From: Candidatus Geothermarchaeota archaeon
Lineage (GTDB): Archaea > Thermoproteota > Nitrososphaeria > Geothermarchaeales > JDFR-13
DNA length: 23,363 bases
NCBI GenBank assembly: GCA_015522055.1
Contig: WAMZ01000039.1
Coordinates: forward strand, 1 to 23,363
Direction of reading: 5' to 3'
Position numbers and translations under genes: made by a program. How positions within the stretch are numbered: position 1 is the first letter of the stretch; each line of letters begins with the position of its first letter. Positions 8,086-16,131 of this stretch are shown here, one piece after another. The notes under the pieces are model-generated. The model was given only the letters and a program-made list of their open reading frames with translations. It had not been told where the DNA came from and searched no databases.

Positions 8086-8393
8086 ATATACCGGGTGTTA
8101 TACTGCAGAATAATATGCAGTGGCTAGACTATCTACTTATCATATCAATTGTCGTAGCTATATTTGCATTTATGCTAGGGAATAGGGGGATGAGGAGGGC
8201 GAATCAATTTAGTAGACCTCCGGAGATCCATACTGAATTAGTATGTTCTGACTGTGGTTTTAAGGAGATAAGGAGATTTAAGGAGGGGGACTATATAGGG
8301 CTTGAGACCGGTGAGAAGTGTAAGAAGTGTGGGGGTCCAACCTTCGTAAACTTAATATACACGCCTACCTCACCTCTAGAGGAGAAGAGTTAG
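8082..8393 (+). CDS. Membrane-anchored zinc-ribbon protein
   Basis: 103 residues. One membrane helix at about residues 14-32 (WLDYLLIISIVVAIFAFML) is followed by a basic linker and a zinc ribbon with Cys55-x2-Cys58 and Cys80-x2-Cys83 (VCSDCGF ... KCKKCGG). The family is unknown to me. It starts inside the stop region of the DUF1512 gene (overlapping ATGA), and its stop is one base from the end of the convergent methionine aminopeptidase gene. A likely role is a subunit or tether for the DUF1512 protein; this is inferred only from the coupling and the shared membrane anchoring. Confidence 0.8.
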   Translation: MNIPGVILQNNMQWLDYLLIISIVVAIFAFMLGNRGMRRANQFSRPPEIHTELVCSDCGFKEIRRFKEGDYIGLETGEKCKKCGGPTFVNLIYTPTSPLEEKS

Positions 8394-8394
8394 G

Positions 8395-9339
8395 CTATTC
8401 CTTGGTTATCACTATAGGTTCTCCATCAGTTACTATGACTGTGTGCTCAAACTGTGATACAAAGGCTCCTTTCTTCTCTACGAGCATAGGGTAGCTTCTT
8501 AGGTACCCTAATCTATATAGTTCTCTAATTTTAGTAAAGATTTCCTCTCCATAGAGATTTTCTAGCCACCTGGGTGTGAAGGGGAGAAGCCCATATTCAT
8601 TGAATATATGATTCTTAAGCTTGTTTAGATCTTTGTCCTTAATCTTTTTTAGCTTCGTTAACGAGAATATCCTGGCTTCTCCTCCTTCAACAACTGAGCC
8701 TGCTCCATCTTTAAATGTCAGGAACGGCTCTATGGCATACACCTCGCCAGCATATGCTCTATGGGCAAGGAGCTGCTTTGTATTTGGTACGCTTTTCCCG
8801 GCATGTAGTTTAAATCTATCTACTAAGTGCCCAGTGAGGTTGGATATGGGTTTATATCCATATTGTCTAGCTCTATCCTCGACGAATTCCCCGATCTTAC
8901 CTAGATTTATATCATTCCTAATCATCTCTATAACTTCATCCAGTATGTCCTTGTTAACCTCGCTGATCTTTACATATTCATATCCCCTAGCTATCGTCAC
9001 GGCATTATCAGCTATATATCCATCTACCATCGCTCCCACATCTATCTTTAGGAGCCCCTTTTCAAACTCTATTTCGTCCCCTCTATATGGGGTTGAATGG
9101 GCCGCAACTTGGTTGAGGCTTATGTTGCATGGGAAAGCTGGTCTACAGCCATTGTTTAAAATATACTCCTCTATCTTTATGCATAATTCATAGAGGTCTA
9201 TCTTCTTTTTAGGTTTAACTAGCTCTACACCTAGATTAAGTGCTTTTCTCGCGATCTTGCCAGCCTTTAAGTATTTATCTATAATCTCATCATCCAGTTT
9301 CCCAACTTTCATAATTAACGATATATAGGCTTTAGACAT
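8395..9339 (-). CDS. map: Methionine aminopeptidase, type II
   Basis: 314 residues. The enzyme removes the initiator methionine from nascent proteins in the cytosol. The pita-bread fold ligands are all visible: His81 (VAAHSTP), Asp100 (KIDVGAMVDGYIAD), Asp111, His171 (LTGHLVD), Glu204 (YAIEPF) and Glu298 (FEHTVIV). The roughly 60-residue insert between the last two ligands is the type II (archaeal/eukaryotic) helical subdomain. The ATG at 9339 has no Shine-Dalgarno but lies about 24 bases from a TATA-like element shared with the divergent gene, so a leaderless message is likely. Confidence 0.95.
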   Translation of the reverse strand: MSKAYISLIMKVGKLDDEIIDKYLKAGKIARKALNLGVELVKPKKKIDLYELCIKIEEYILNNGCRPAFPCNISLNQVAAHSTPYRGDEIEFEKGLLKIDVGAMVDGYIADNAVTIARGYEYVKISEVNKDILDEVIEMIRNDINLGKIGEFVEDRARQYGYKPISNLTGHLVDRFKLHAGKSVPNTKQLLAHRAYAGEVYAIEPFLTFKDGAGSVVEGGEARIFSLTKLKKIKDKDLNKLKNHIFNEYGLLPFTPRWLENLYGEEIFTKIRELYRLGYLRSYPMLVEKKGAFVSQFEHTVIVTDGEPIVITKE

Positions 9340-9358
9340 TAATTTATTTTGAATTATG

Positions 9359-9366
9359 TTTAATAA
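9359..9366. promoter_or_regulatory. Shared TATA-like element between map and coaD
   Basis: TTTAATAA is centred at about 9362.5, almost exactly midway between the divergent start codons at 9339 and 9387, at about 24 bases from each. That is the normal spacing from box A to a leaderless start in both directions, and no other good box is seen in the 47-base gap. Confidence 0.5.
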
Positions 9367-9386
9367 TCTCGTTTTGGATGGTCTAG

Positions 9387-9854
9387 ATGAAGTCTATAGT
9401 AGCTGTTGTGGGAGGTACGTTTGACGAGCTTCATGCGGGGCATATGAAGCTTATACAGACGGCTTTCACAATAGGCGACCGCATTCTAATAGGTTTATCG
9501 ACGGATGAATTTGCTATGAGAAGCAAGAGGCGTAGAGTGAATCCATATGAGGTTCGGAAGAGGCGTTTGGTTTCCCTTATAGATAACTCGTCATGGTCTA
9601 GAGGAAAGAAATATGAGATATTTCCAATAAATGACGTCTATGGCCCTACTATTGAGATTGAAGATATTGATATAATTATTGTAAGTGTAGAGACTTTTGG
9701 AGGCGCTATAAAGATTAATGAGGAGAGGGTTAGGAGGGGTTTTAGGCCACTCGCTATTCATGTAATCAATATGGTTGAGACCGAGAGAGGTGAGAAAATA
9801 TCTTCATCGGAGATCCTGAGGAAGCTTAAAGATGTCTGGGGGAGGGATATCTAA
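9387..9854 (+). CDS. coaD: Phosphopantetheine adenylyltransferase, archaeal type
   Basis: 155 residues, a nucleotidyltransferase that transfers AMP from ATP to 4'-phosphopantetheine to give dephospho-CoA, the penultimate step of CoA synthesis. It shows the GGTFDELHAGH motif (residues 9-19; His16 and His19 at the HxGH position), the conserved RKRR region and the C-terminal KISSSEILR motif (about 138-145). These match the archaeal/eukaryotic-like PPAT family rather than bacterial CoaD. No ribosome site precedes the ATG, consistent with a leaderless transcript from the shared divergent promoter. Confidence 0.92.
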   Translation: MKSIVAVVGGTFDELHAGHMKLIQTAFTIGDRILIGLSTDEFAMRSKRRRVNPYEVRKRRLVSLIDNSSWSRGKKYEIFPINDVYGPTIEIEDIDIIIVSVETFGGAIKINEERVRRGFRPLAIHVINMVETERGEKISSSEILRKLKDVWGRDI

Positions 9855-9882
9855 AATGTTTTAAATTAGCCTCTATTCATTC

Positions 9883-9893
9883 TAAATATATAA
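9883..9893 (+). promoter_or_regulatory. TATA box of the pheS-pheT operon
   Basis: TAAATATATAA lies about 43 bases before the pheS ATG and predicts a start near 9914. The short leader then contains GGTGGGATC as a ribosome site. Confidence 0.55.
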
Positions 9894-9930
9894 GTCTATT
9901 CTATTTACAATAGGCTGGTGGGATCTGGTA

Positions 9931-11439
9931 ATGGATGTTGAATTGGCTAAGAGGGTGCTCGATGAGGTCAGGGTAAGGGGGAGGGTCCAACTATCGAGTC
10001 TAGCGGAGGCACTGAACATTAATATTGACAAGTTGAGGGGATTAGTTGAGGATCTTAAGAAACGCGGTGCATTAAAGGTATATTCTCTTGTTAGGAAGAT
10101 TGTTTTCCCAGGACCCAGATTGTTAAAGTATAGGGATTTGCCTGAACTGATAATGTTCAGAGTCCTCAGTGAGTATGGGAGGATACGTTTCAGCGAATTG
10201 GGTGAGGTGGCTAGGCAAGTCTCGAGGGATGATCTCAATGCAGCTATTGGGAGGCTGGTGTCGAAGGGTATCGCGAGAATATCCTCGACAAATGGTGATA
10301 GGGTTATAGAATTGGTTGATGAGAAGCATGAATATGTGGAGCGGGCTAGTAGACTCGTGGAGCTTCTTATTAGGAATATGGAGGGTATTTCTTATGATAG
10401 TCTGGACCCCGCTCTCCAAGAGCTGGTCAACGAATTTACAAAGAGGCCAGGTATAGTTGATGTTAAGGAGATTAGGGAGTCATATATTGAACCGGGTGTC
10501 GAGCTAGATGCTGTGTATAAGGAGTTGGGTGAAGAGATATCCAGTCTCACGCCGGAGATTATCGTATCTGGTGTCTGGAAGGGTAGGGAGTTTAAGAAGT
10601 ATGACTTAAATGAACGTGTATATGTAGCGTTTCCAGCCAAGTTACATCCTATGCATGAGTTGATTAAAGAGATTAGGGAGATCTTCCTAAGTATGGGGTT
10701 CATGGAGGCGACAGGGCCTCTTGTAGAGCTCGCTTTCATCAACTTTGATATGCTTTTCCAGCCTCAAGACCATCCGGCTAGGGATATGCAAGACACCTTT
10801 TATCTCAAGAGGCCTAAATACGGTGTTATTGAGTATCCTGATGACTTGGTTGAGAGGATTAGGCTAACCCATGAGGCCGGCTGGGAGACGGGATCTAGAG
10901 GATGGGGTGGGCATTGGGATGTTAATGAGGCTAGGAAGCTTCTGCTCCGTACCCATACTACATCGGTTAGTGTCAGGAAGGTATATGAATTGGGTGAGCG
11001 GGAGGCCAAGATATTTAGTATCGGGCGGGTATTCAGGAATGAGACGGTTGATTATAAGCATCTGGCTGAATTTATGCAGGTAGATGGGATCGTAATTAGT
11101 AGACGGGGAAATGTTAGGGAGTTGATGGGTATAATCAGTGAGTTCTATAGGAGGCTGGGGTTCGAGGATGTCCGTTTTTGGCCTAGTTACTTCCCCTACA
11201 CGGAGCCCTCCCTCCAACCCTCTATATATGTAAAGAAGTGGGGTAAATGGCTGGAGCTGGGTGGTGCCGGGATATTCCGTCCCGAGGTTACCTATCCTCT
11301 GGGCGTTAAGTGGCCAGTCCTCGCATGGGGATTAGGTATAGAACGTATATTGATGATTAAGTATGACTTGGATGACATCAGGACAATATATGAAAATAAT
11401 CTTGGTTGGCTTAGACACATACCTATATATACAAGGTGA
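9931..11439 (+). CDS. pheS: Phenylalanine-tRNA ligase alpha subunit
   Basis: 502 residues, catalytic subunit of the heterotetrameric enzyme that charges tRNA-Phe. The first ~200 residues hold winged-helix-like DNA/RNA-binding units (VRVRGRVQLSSLAEALN; EYGRIRFSELGEVARQV). The class II core starts near residue 240 (KLHPMHELIKEIREIF), with motif 2 at about 365-386 (GRVFRNETVDYKHLAEFMQVDG) and motif 3 at about 466-475 (AWGLGIERIL). The length and layout fit archaeal PheS. The ATG at 9931 follows GGTGGGATC. The stop codon is directly followed by pheT. Confidence 0.97.
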   Translation: MDVELAKRVLDEVRVRGRVQLSSLAEALNINIDKLRGLVEDLKKRGALKVYSLVRKIVFPGPRLLKYRDLPELIMFRVLSEYGRIRFSELGEVARQVSRDDLNAAIGRLVSKGIARISSTNGDRVIELVDEKHEYVERASRLVELLIRNMEGISYDSLDPALQELVNEFTKRPGIVDVKEIRESYIEPGVELDAVYKELGEEISSLTPEIIVSGVWKGREFKKYDLNERVYVAFPAKLHPMHELIKEIREIFLSMGFMEATGPLVELAFINFDMLFQPQDHPARDMQDTFYLKRPKYGVIEYPDDLVERIRLTHEAGWETGSRGWGGHWDVNEARKLLLRTHTTSVSVRKVYELGEREAKIFSIGRVFRNETVDYKHLAEFMQVDGIVISRRGNVRELMGIISEFYRRLGFEDVRFWPSYFPYTEPSLQPSIYVKKWGKWLELGGAGIFRPEVTYPLGVKWPVLAWGLGIERILMIKYDLDDIRTIYENNLGWLRHIPIYTR

Positions 11440-11445
11440 TTGGTT

Positions 11446-13113
11446 GTGCCTGTATTAACCTTATATAAATACCGGGTTGAGGAGATGCTTGGTAGGACGA
11501 TGGATATAGATGAGCTGGAGGAGTGGCTTCCATGGCTTGCCCTGGATATAGAGGATAAGGGACCTGATTATATTAAGGTCGAATATAATCCTAATAGGCC
11601 TGATTATGGGACCCCACACGGCATTATGAGGGCCTTAAAAGGCATAATGGGTGTGGAAAGGGGGGCCCCTAAATATAAGGTTGAAGATAGCAAGATCGAG
11701 GTCCACGTCGACCAGTCGGTATCGGGTATAAGGCCATATATATTATGTGCATTGGTTAAGGGTGTCAGGCTTAGGGAGGATCTTATAGAGGAGATTATAG
11801 AATTTCAGGAGGATCTCCATATGGGTATTGGGAGGAATAGGCGTAAGATGGCTATAGGCCTGCATGACGCAGATAAGGTGACTCCCCCAATAAAATATAC
11901 CACGGTCGATGGCAGTTTCAAGTTTATCCCATTAGAATGCGATTCCGAGATGAGTATAACTGAAATACTTAGTAAACACCCTACTGGAATCAAGTATTCA
12001 TATGTTTATAGGGGGGTCGATAGGTATCCAATAATTTTGGATAGCGAGGGCATCGTACTATCATTTCCCCCTATCATAAATGGGATATACACCCAACTAT
12101 CTCCTGATACTAGGGATATATTCATAGATGTGACTGGCCTTGAGCTAAATACATTGATGCAGACCATAAATCTATTGACAACTACGTTAGCCGAGTATGG
12201 GGGGTCGATATATTCCGTTACGGTATATTATCCCGATGGTGATACCGTAGTCTCCCCCTCCCTACAATATGAACGTATTAAGGTATCTATAGACTACATT
12301 AAGTCCCTGATAGGGGTCGAGCTCAGCCTCGATGAGATAACCGAGTCTGTGGAGAAGGCTAGGCTAGACGTTTCTAGTATATCTGATAAGGAAATTGAGG
12401 TGGTGGTCCCTCCATATAGGGTTGATATAATGCATCCAGTGGATATAGTTGAGGATGTCATGATTGGATATGGGTTATGGAGGCTATCGCCTACTCTCCC
12501 CAATGTAGTTACTGTGGGGGCGCCAGATGGCTTTAATGTCTTTAAGGATAGGCTTTCGCTAATTATGGTGGGCCTCGGTTTCCAGGAGGTTATGAACTCC
12601 GTTCTAACCAATCCCGAGGAGCAGTTTGTTAAGATGAATCTGGATCCTGTAGACTATATAGAAGTTGAGTCTCCCAAGAGTAGCCTATATAGGATACTTA
12701 GGAGGTGGATTATTCCAAGGCTTATGACGAATCTCTATCGGTCGAAGAGTGAGGATTATCCACAGAAGATATTTGAGATCGGTGAGGTTGTGTATCCAGC
12801 CGGTGACAAAGTTATTGAGGAGACGCATCTCGCCGCAGCCGTGGCTGGTAGTAAACAGGATTATACGGTTATCAAGGCTGCCTTGGATGGTTTCATGGAG
12901 GCTATAGGCATAGGTGATTACCATGTGGTGGATGGGGCCCATAGAAGCTTTATCCCCGGGAGGGTTGGATACATAGTTGTTGGGGAGGAGGAGATAGGTA
13001 TAATTGGGGAGATACACCCGAGTGTGATACTTAACTTCCAGTTAGCTGTCCCAGTAGCAGCGTTCGAGATAAACATTAACAAGTTAAATAGAATATTGTC
13101 TAGGGCTAGTTAA
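11446..13113 (+). CDS. pheT: Phenylalanine-tRNA ligase beta subunit
   Basis: 555 residues from the GTG at 11446. I prefer this start to the TTG at 11440 because GGTGAT at 11435-11440 is correctly spaced for it and the N-terminus then reads MPVLTLYKYRVEEMLGR, like other archaeal PheT proteins. It contains the B1/B5-type domains, EYNPNRPDYGTPHGIMRALKGI, the B3/B4 tRNA-editing region and the C-terminal class II-like region (PPYRVDIMHPVDIVEDVMIGYGL; IFEIGEVVY; GIIGEIHPSV). The subunit pairs with PheS to bind tRNA and edit mischarged Tyr. It is directly behind pheS in one operon. Confidence 0.96.
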   Translation: MPVLTLYKYRVEEMLGRTMDIDELEEWLPWLALDIEDKGPDYIKVEYNPNRPDYGTPHGIMRALKGIMGVERGAPKYKVEDSKIEVHVDQSVSGIRPYILCALVKGVRLREDLIEEIIEFQEDLHMGIGRNRRKMAIGLHDADKVTPPIKYTTVDGSFKFIPLECDSEMSITEILSKHPTGIKYSYVYRGVDRYPIILDSEGIVLSFPPIINGIYTQLSPDTRDIFIDVTGLELNTLMQTINLLTTTLAEYGGSIYSVTVYYPDGDTVVSPSLQYERIKVSIDYIKSLIGVELSLDEITESVEKARLDVSSISDKEIEVVVPPYRVDIMHPVDIVEDVMIGYGLWRLSPTLPNVVTVGAPDGFNVFKDRLSLIMVGLGFQEVMNSVLTNPEEQFVKMNLDPVDYIEVESPKSSLYRILRRWIIPRLMTNLYRSKSEDYPQKIFEIGEVVYPAGDKVIEETHLAAAVAGSKQDYTVIKAALDGFMEAIGIGDYHVVDGAHRSFIPGRVGYIVVGEEEIGIIGEIHPSVILNFQLAVPVAAFEININKLNRILSRAS

Positions 13114-13115
13114 AC

Positions 13116-13124
13116 TATATATCA
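13116..13124 (+). promoter_or_regulatory. TATA box of the H/ACA-like RNA
   Basis: CTATATATC sits just after the pheT stop and about 26 bases before the start of the structured RNA, so this RNA may have its own promoter rather than being processed from the pheT message. Confidence 0.5.
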
Positions 13125-13145
13125 TAGGCCTGTATTAATGAATTT

Positions 13146-13305
13146 ATTGGCTGGAGTCCGTGTAGCGACGGGGACCCCTGATCCATGAGGGGGCTCCTTA
13201 CCCCTACACGGAACACCCTCGCAAAACGCCCACGAGAGAGCCTCACTCGAGGATGGGCGCTATGCCCCCGAGGAGAGAGGAGAGGGTTAGGCGTGGGCGA
13301 CAAAT
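13146..13305 (+). ncRNA. Probable two-hairpin H/ACA guide RNA
   Basis: A GC-rich block between pheT and tyrS without a credible protein. Hairpin 1: a 9-bp lower stem UCCGUGUAG (13157-13165) / CUACACGGA (13204-13212) followed at once by ACA (13213-13215). Above it is an internal loop CGAC / UUACCC, an upper stem of about 9 pairs, and the cap CCCCUGAUCCAUGAGGGG, which has the tandem G-A pairs and bulged U of a K-loop, the L7Ae site of archaeal H/ACA RNAs. The distance from the upper stem to ACA is 15 bases, the spacing that sets the pseudouridine. Hairpin 2: an 8-bp stem CGCCCACG (13227-13234) / CGUGGGCG (13292-13299), also followed at once by ACA (13300-13302); its K-turn is not clear to me. 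The ends are estimates. Confidence 0.7.
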
Positions 13306-13314
13306 CCACTAATC

Positions 13315-13324
13315 CTTATATTTG
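13315..13324 (+). promoter_or_regulatory. TATA box of the tyrS operon
   Basis: CTTATATTTG lies about 36 bases before the tyrS ATG and predicts a start near 13345, directly behind the H/ACA-like RNA. Confidence 0.4.
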
Positions 13325-13354
13325 CTCATGGCTTGGTATATATAGTGATGCAGG

Positions 13355-14416
13355 ATGGATCCCGATGAGAAGGTGCGGCTCATACTTGATGGGGCGGCTG
13401 AGGTTATCACTGTAGACGAGCTTAGGGAGTTATTCGAGAATAAGGATGAGCCGCTGGTATACTGGGGGTTCGAGTGCTCTGGATACATACATCTTGGGAT
13501 CGGTCTAGTTACCTCTAGAAAGATGAGGCACTTCCTTGAAACTGGTATGAGGCTAATCATACTTTTGGCGGATTGGCATTCATGGATAAATAATAAGTTC
13601 GGTGGGGATATGGAGAAGATCAAGGTGGCTGGTGAATATTTTAAACACGCCTTCACAGCCCTGGGTGTGAAGGGCCCTAAGGTTGAATATATGTGGGCTG
13701 AGGATCTGGTTAGTAGGGAGGGATATTGGGAGACATTGATAAGGATCGCTAAGAGAGTCTCGCTAAATAGGGTGATTAGGAGTCTACCTATCATGGGTAG
13801 GAGGGATACCAGTGAGATAAGTGAGTTTGCTTGGCTAATATACCCCCTAATGCAGGCCACAGACATATTTATGCTGGATGTAGATGTTGCTGGGGCCGGA
13901 ATTGACCAGAGGAAGGCTCATATGCTGGCTAGAGACGTTGCATCCCCACTTAATTTCAAGAAGGCTGTTTTTGTTCATACACCACTACTACCGTCCCTCG
14001 ATGCCGAGGTACCCCTATCCAAGGATGAGATTATATATAGTAAGATGTCTAAGAGTAGGCCGGGGAGCGCCGTTTTCATCCATGACGATGAGGAGACTGT
14101 TAGGAGGAAGGTTATGAAGGGCTTCTGCCCACCCAACGATGTTGATAGGAACCCCTTCATGTATCTATATAAAATAGTTATATTCCCATATATCCGTGAT
14201 CTAGGTAGAGAGGTGGTTATAAATACTAGGAGGGGGGAGTTAGTATACACTAGGTATGATGACTTTAGTAAGGACTATAAGGAGGGTAAGATGCATCCAC
14301 TCGATATTAAGGAGGCTGCGGTTGAGTATCTAAACATCATATTGGATCCAGTTAGGAAATATTTCGATGCCCATAGCGATGTACTGGATACTATGGCATC
14401 AATAATGCAGCAATGA
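13355..14416 (+). CDS. tyrS: Tyrosine-tRNA ligase, archaeal type
   Basis: 353 residues, class I synthetase charging tRNA-Tyr. The ATP signature HIGH appears as HLG at about 46-48 within GFECSGYIHLG (Cys where GFEPSG is usual), and KMSKS is at 230-234. The tyrosine-binding residues match the archaeal pattern: Tyr36, and Tyr163-x3-Gln167-x2-Asp170 (YPLMQATD), with Gln185 (GIDQRKAHMLARD). These argue for TyrRS over TrpRS. The ATG at 13355 is the first in frame after a stop at 13346. Its last four bases (ATGA) overlap the start of the next gene. Confidence 0.95.
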   Translation: MDPDEKVRLILDGAAEVITVDELRELFENKDEPLVYWGFECSGYIHLGIGLVTSRKMRHFLETGMRLIILLADWHSWINNKFGGDMEKIKVAGEYFKHAFTALGVKGPKVEYMWAEDLVSREGYWETLIRIAKRVSLNRVIRSLPIMGRRDTSEISEFAWLIYPLMQATDIFMLDVDVAGAGIDQRKAHMLARDVASPLNFKKAVFVHTPLLPSLDAEVPLSKDEIIYSKMSKSRPGSAVFIHDDEETVRRKVMKGFCPPNDVDRNPFMYLYKIVIFPYIRDLGREVVINTRRGELVYTRYDDFSKDYKEGKMHPLDIKEAAVEYLNIILDPVRKYFDAHSDVLDTMASIMQQ

Positions 14417-14838
14417 GGAGGGCCCCAGATATCTGTAGTGCGGTTAAGTATGTTTCATCTACATTGGAGTCCCTGAATAGTTACATAGGGAACTTATTGT
14501 TTATTGTGGAGGGTGACAGTGATAGGGCGGCCTTATTAGACCTAGGTTTCCCCTACGACGATATCATAGTATATAAGCAGTCTAGGCTCGATGAGGTTTT
14601 AGTTAGCCGTAGATCCAGTGGATATAGGTATGTCGTATTGTTGGTTGATTTTGATGAGGAAGGCTCTAGGTTGGTTAGGCGGATTAGGAGTGAGGCGGCT
14701 GCACATGGATACATTGAGTTAACAGGGGTTAGGAGGGGGCTTAGGAGATATGCACACTTCTTTGGATATACCATAGATGCATATTTTAGGAATTATATGT
14801 CATACTACGAGGAATGCATTCAACGGGGTATGCTATGA
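14413..14838 (+). CDS. Small Toprim-domain protein
   Basis: 141 residues. The Toprim core is visible as FIVEGDSDRAALLDLGF (catalytic Glu33) and VVLLVDFDEEGSRLVRRIR (Asp79-x-Asp81), followed by a basic C-terminal part (GVRRGLRRYAHFFGYTIDAYFRNYMSYYEE). This is the small primase-like archaeal Toprim family; related small Toprim proteins include the bacterial 5S rRNA maturase RNase M5, but the archaeal role is not established to my knowledge. Translation is coupled to tyrS by the ATGA overlap. The neighbouring dnaG also carries a Toprim domain. Confidence 0.85.
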   Translation: MRRAPDICSAVKYVSSTLESLNSYIGNLLFIVEGDSDRAALLDLGFPYDDIIVYKQSRLDEVLVSRRSSGYRYVVLLVDFDEEGSRLVRRIRSEAAAHGYIELTGVRRGLRRYAHFFGYTIDAYFRNYMSYYEECIQRGML

Positions 14839-14856
14839 ACACTTAGGAATAACACC

Positions 14857-14864
14857 TTTATATA
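14857..14864 (+). promoter_or_regulatory. TATA box of dnaG
   Basis: TTTATATA in the gap after the Toprim gene predicts transcription from about 14886 and a leader of about 60 bases ending in a strong GGAGGTG ribosome site (14931-14937). Confidence 0.5.
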
Positions 14865-14945
14865 GGTTGGTTGGTGATTAAATAATAGTGTTTCCAATCT
14901 AACAGATAAAAATGATCGATATGATTATTTGGAGGTGTATATGAT

Positions 14946-16090
14946 TTGGTGTCAAAGAATGATAGTGGTGATGAAGATAAACATATTAAATACATACTAA
15001 CCTTCACCTTCGAGATTGACGGTATAGTCGAGAAGAGCGATATAGTCGGAGCTATATTTGGGCAGACAGAGGGGATATTCGGGCCTTCCTTCGATCTACG
15101 TGAGATGGCGAAGACGGGTAAGATAGGTAGGATAATACCGGTGAACGTCAGCACGAAGAACAGGAAGACTACCGGGACGCTGAAGGTTACGACTACTAAG
15201 GAGATAGAGGCAGCGGCCTTGATCGCGGCGCTGATCGAGACAGTTAATCAAGTAGGGCCATATAAGGCTACCTTCAAGTTCAAGCAGATAGTTGATGCTA
15301 GGGAGGAGAAGATAAAGGAGATTGAGCGTAGGGCGATGGAGATACTTGAAAACTGGAGGATTAAGAAGCTGCCTAAGGCTGAGGAGGTTCTTGAATCCCT
15401 CAGGAGGAAGCTCCAGGACAAAATCCATATCAAGACTATAAACATAGGGGGAGAAAAGCTGGCGGCCGGGCCAGATATAGAGAGTAGTGACGAGATCATA
15501 TTGGTTGAGGGGAGGGCCGACGTCGCCAATCTAGTTAAGTACGGTATTAAGATGTACTTAGCATAGGAGGTGGTAGGATACCGGCAGATATTAATAAAGT
15601 GGTCAAGAATAAGAAGGTCGTGGCTTTCCTAGACGGTGACAGGGGAGGCGCCCTCAATCTTAAGAAGCTTATGCAGACGGTTAAGATCGATTATGTCGCC
15701 ATCGCCCCCCCGGGTAAGGAGGTGGAGGATCTTAAGCTAGATGAGATTAAGGAGGCATTGGAGAATAAGAAGCCTGTGGAGGACTACCTTCTCGAGTCTA
15801 AGGAGGGCCTTAAAGAGTATCGAGACTACATCAAGAAAGTTGTGGGGCAGCTCAAGGCCCTGATAATAAATGAAGATGGTGACGTATTGAAGGAGATACC
15901 AGTAAGTGAATTGGTGGACTATCTATCATCTACGGAAGACCCTGTCCACACTATAGTTATGGATGGTATAGTTACCCAGCGCCTACTCGACGTCTCTGTT
16001 AAGAAGGGTGTAAAGAAGATTGTCGGGCTTCGGAAGGGAGTAGTTGTACGTGAGCCGGCTGAGATCGAGGTATTGACGTTTGGCGACTGA
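14946..16090 (+). CDS. dnaG: DnaG primase / exosome subunit, interrupted by a one-base frameshift
   Basis: The first frame, 14946-15566 (206 codons), starts at TTG, or GTG three bases later, after GGAGGTG. It holds the archaeal DnaG N-terminal domain (FGQTEGIFG...LREMAKTGKIGRI) and the first Toprim motif EIILVEGRADV (Glu188), then stops at TAG 15564-15566. The second frame continues the protein with VLSIGGGRIPADINKVV from 15554 and the Toprim aspartates (AFLDGDRGG), ending in TGA at 16090. The conserved text would read KYGIKNVLSIGGGRIP if one base were restored within 15549-15554 (AAGATGTA for AAGAATGTA). The repaired protein is about 381 residues, normal for the family. In archaea DnaG is an RNA exosome component. 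A sequencing or assembly error is most likely; a real mutation or programmed shift is possible. Confidence 0.92.
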
Positions 16091-16103
16091 GTCTAGGAAC
16101 ACA

Positions 16104-16127
16104 TTTTCTCTCTTTTTATTCCTTTAT
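16104..16127 (+). terminator. T-rich terminator after dnaG
   Basis: A run with T-stretches (TTTTCTCTCTTTTTATTCCTTT) lies 14 bases after the dnaG stop, in the 41-base gap before pelA. T-rich tracts without a hairpin are the usual archaeal terminators; readthrough into pelA is possible. Confidence 0.45.
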
Positions 16128-16131
16128 TGAA

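Noticed and set aside
13146..13310. RNase P RNA or SRP RNA as identity of the block before tyrS
   Set aside because: I could not find the conserved RNase P P4 sequences (GGAAAGUCC and ACAGAA) or the SRP helix 8 motif, while H/ACA spacing and K-loop fit.
13115..13415. Frames of 64 and 76 codons over the GC-rich block before tyrS
   Set aside because: They are rich in Arg, Pro and Gly as expected from a structured RNA, show no domain, and the block folds into ACA-tailed hairpins.
14941..15000. ATG at 14941 as the dnaG start, close to GGAGGTG
   Set aside because: It is in the wrong frame and ends after 19 codons; TTG 14946 or GTG 14949 opens the DnaG frame.
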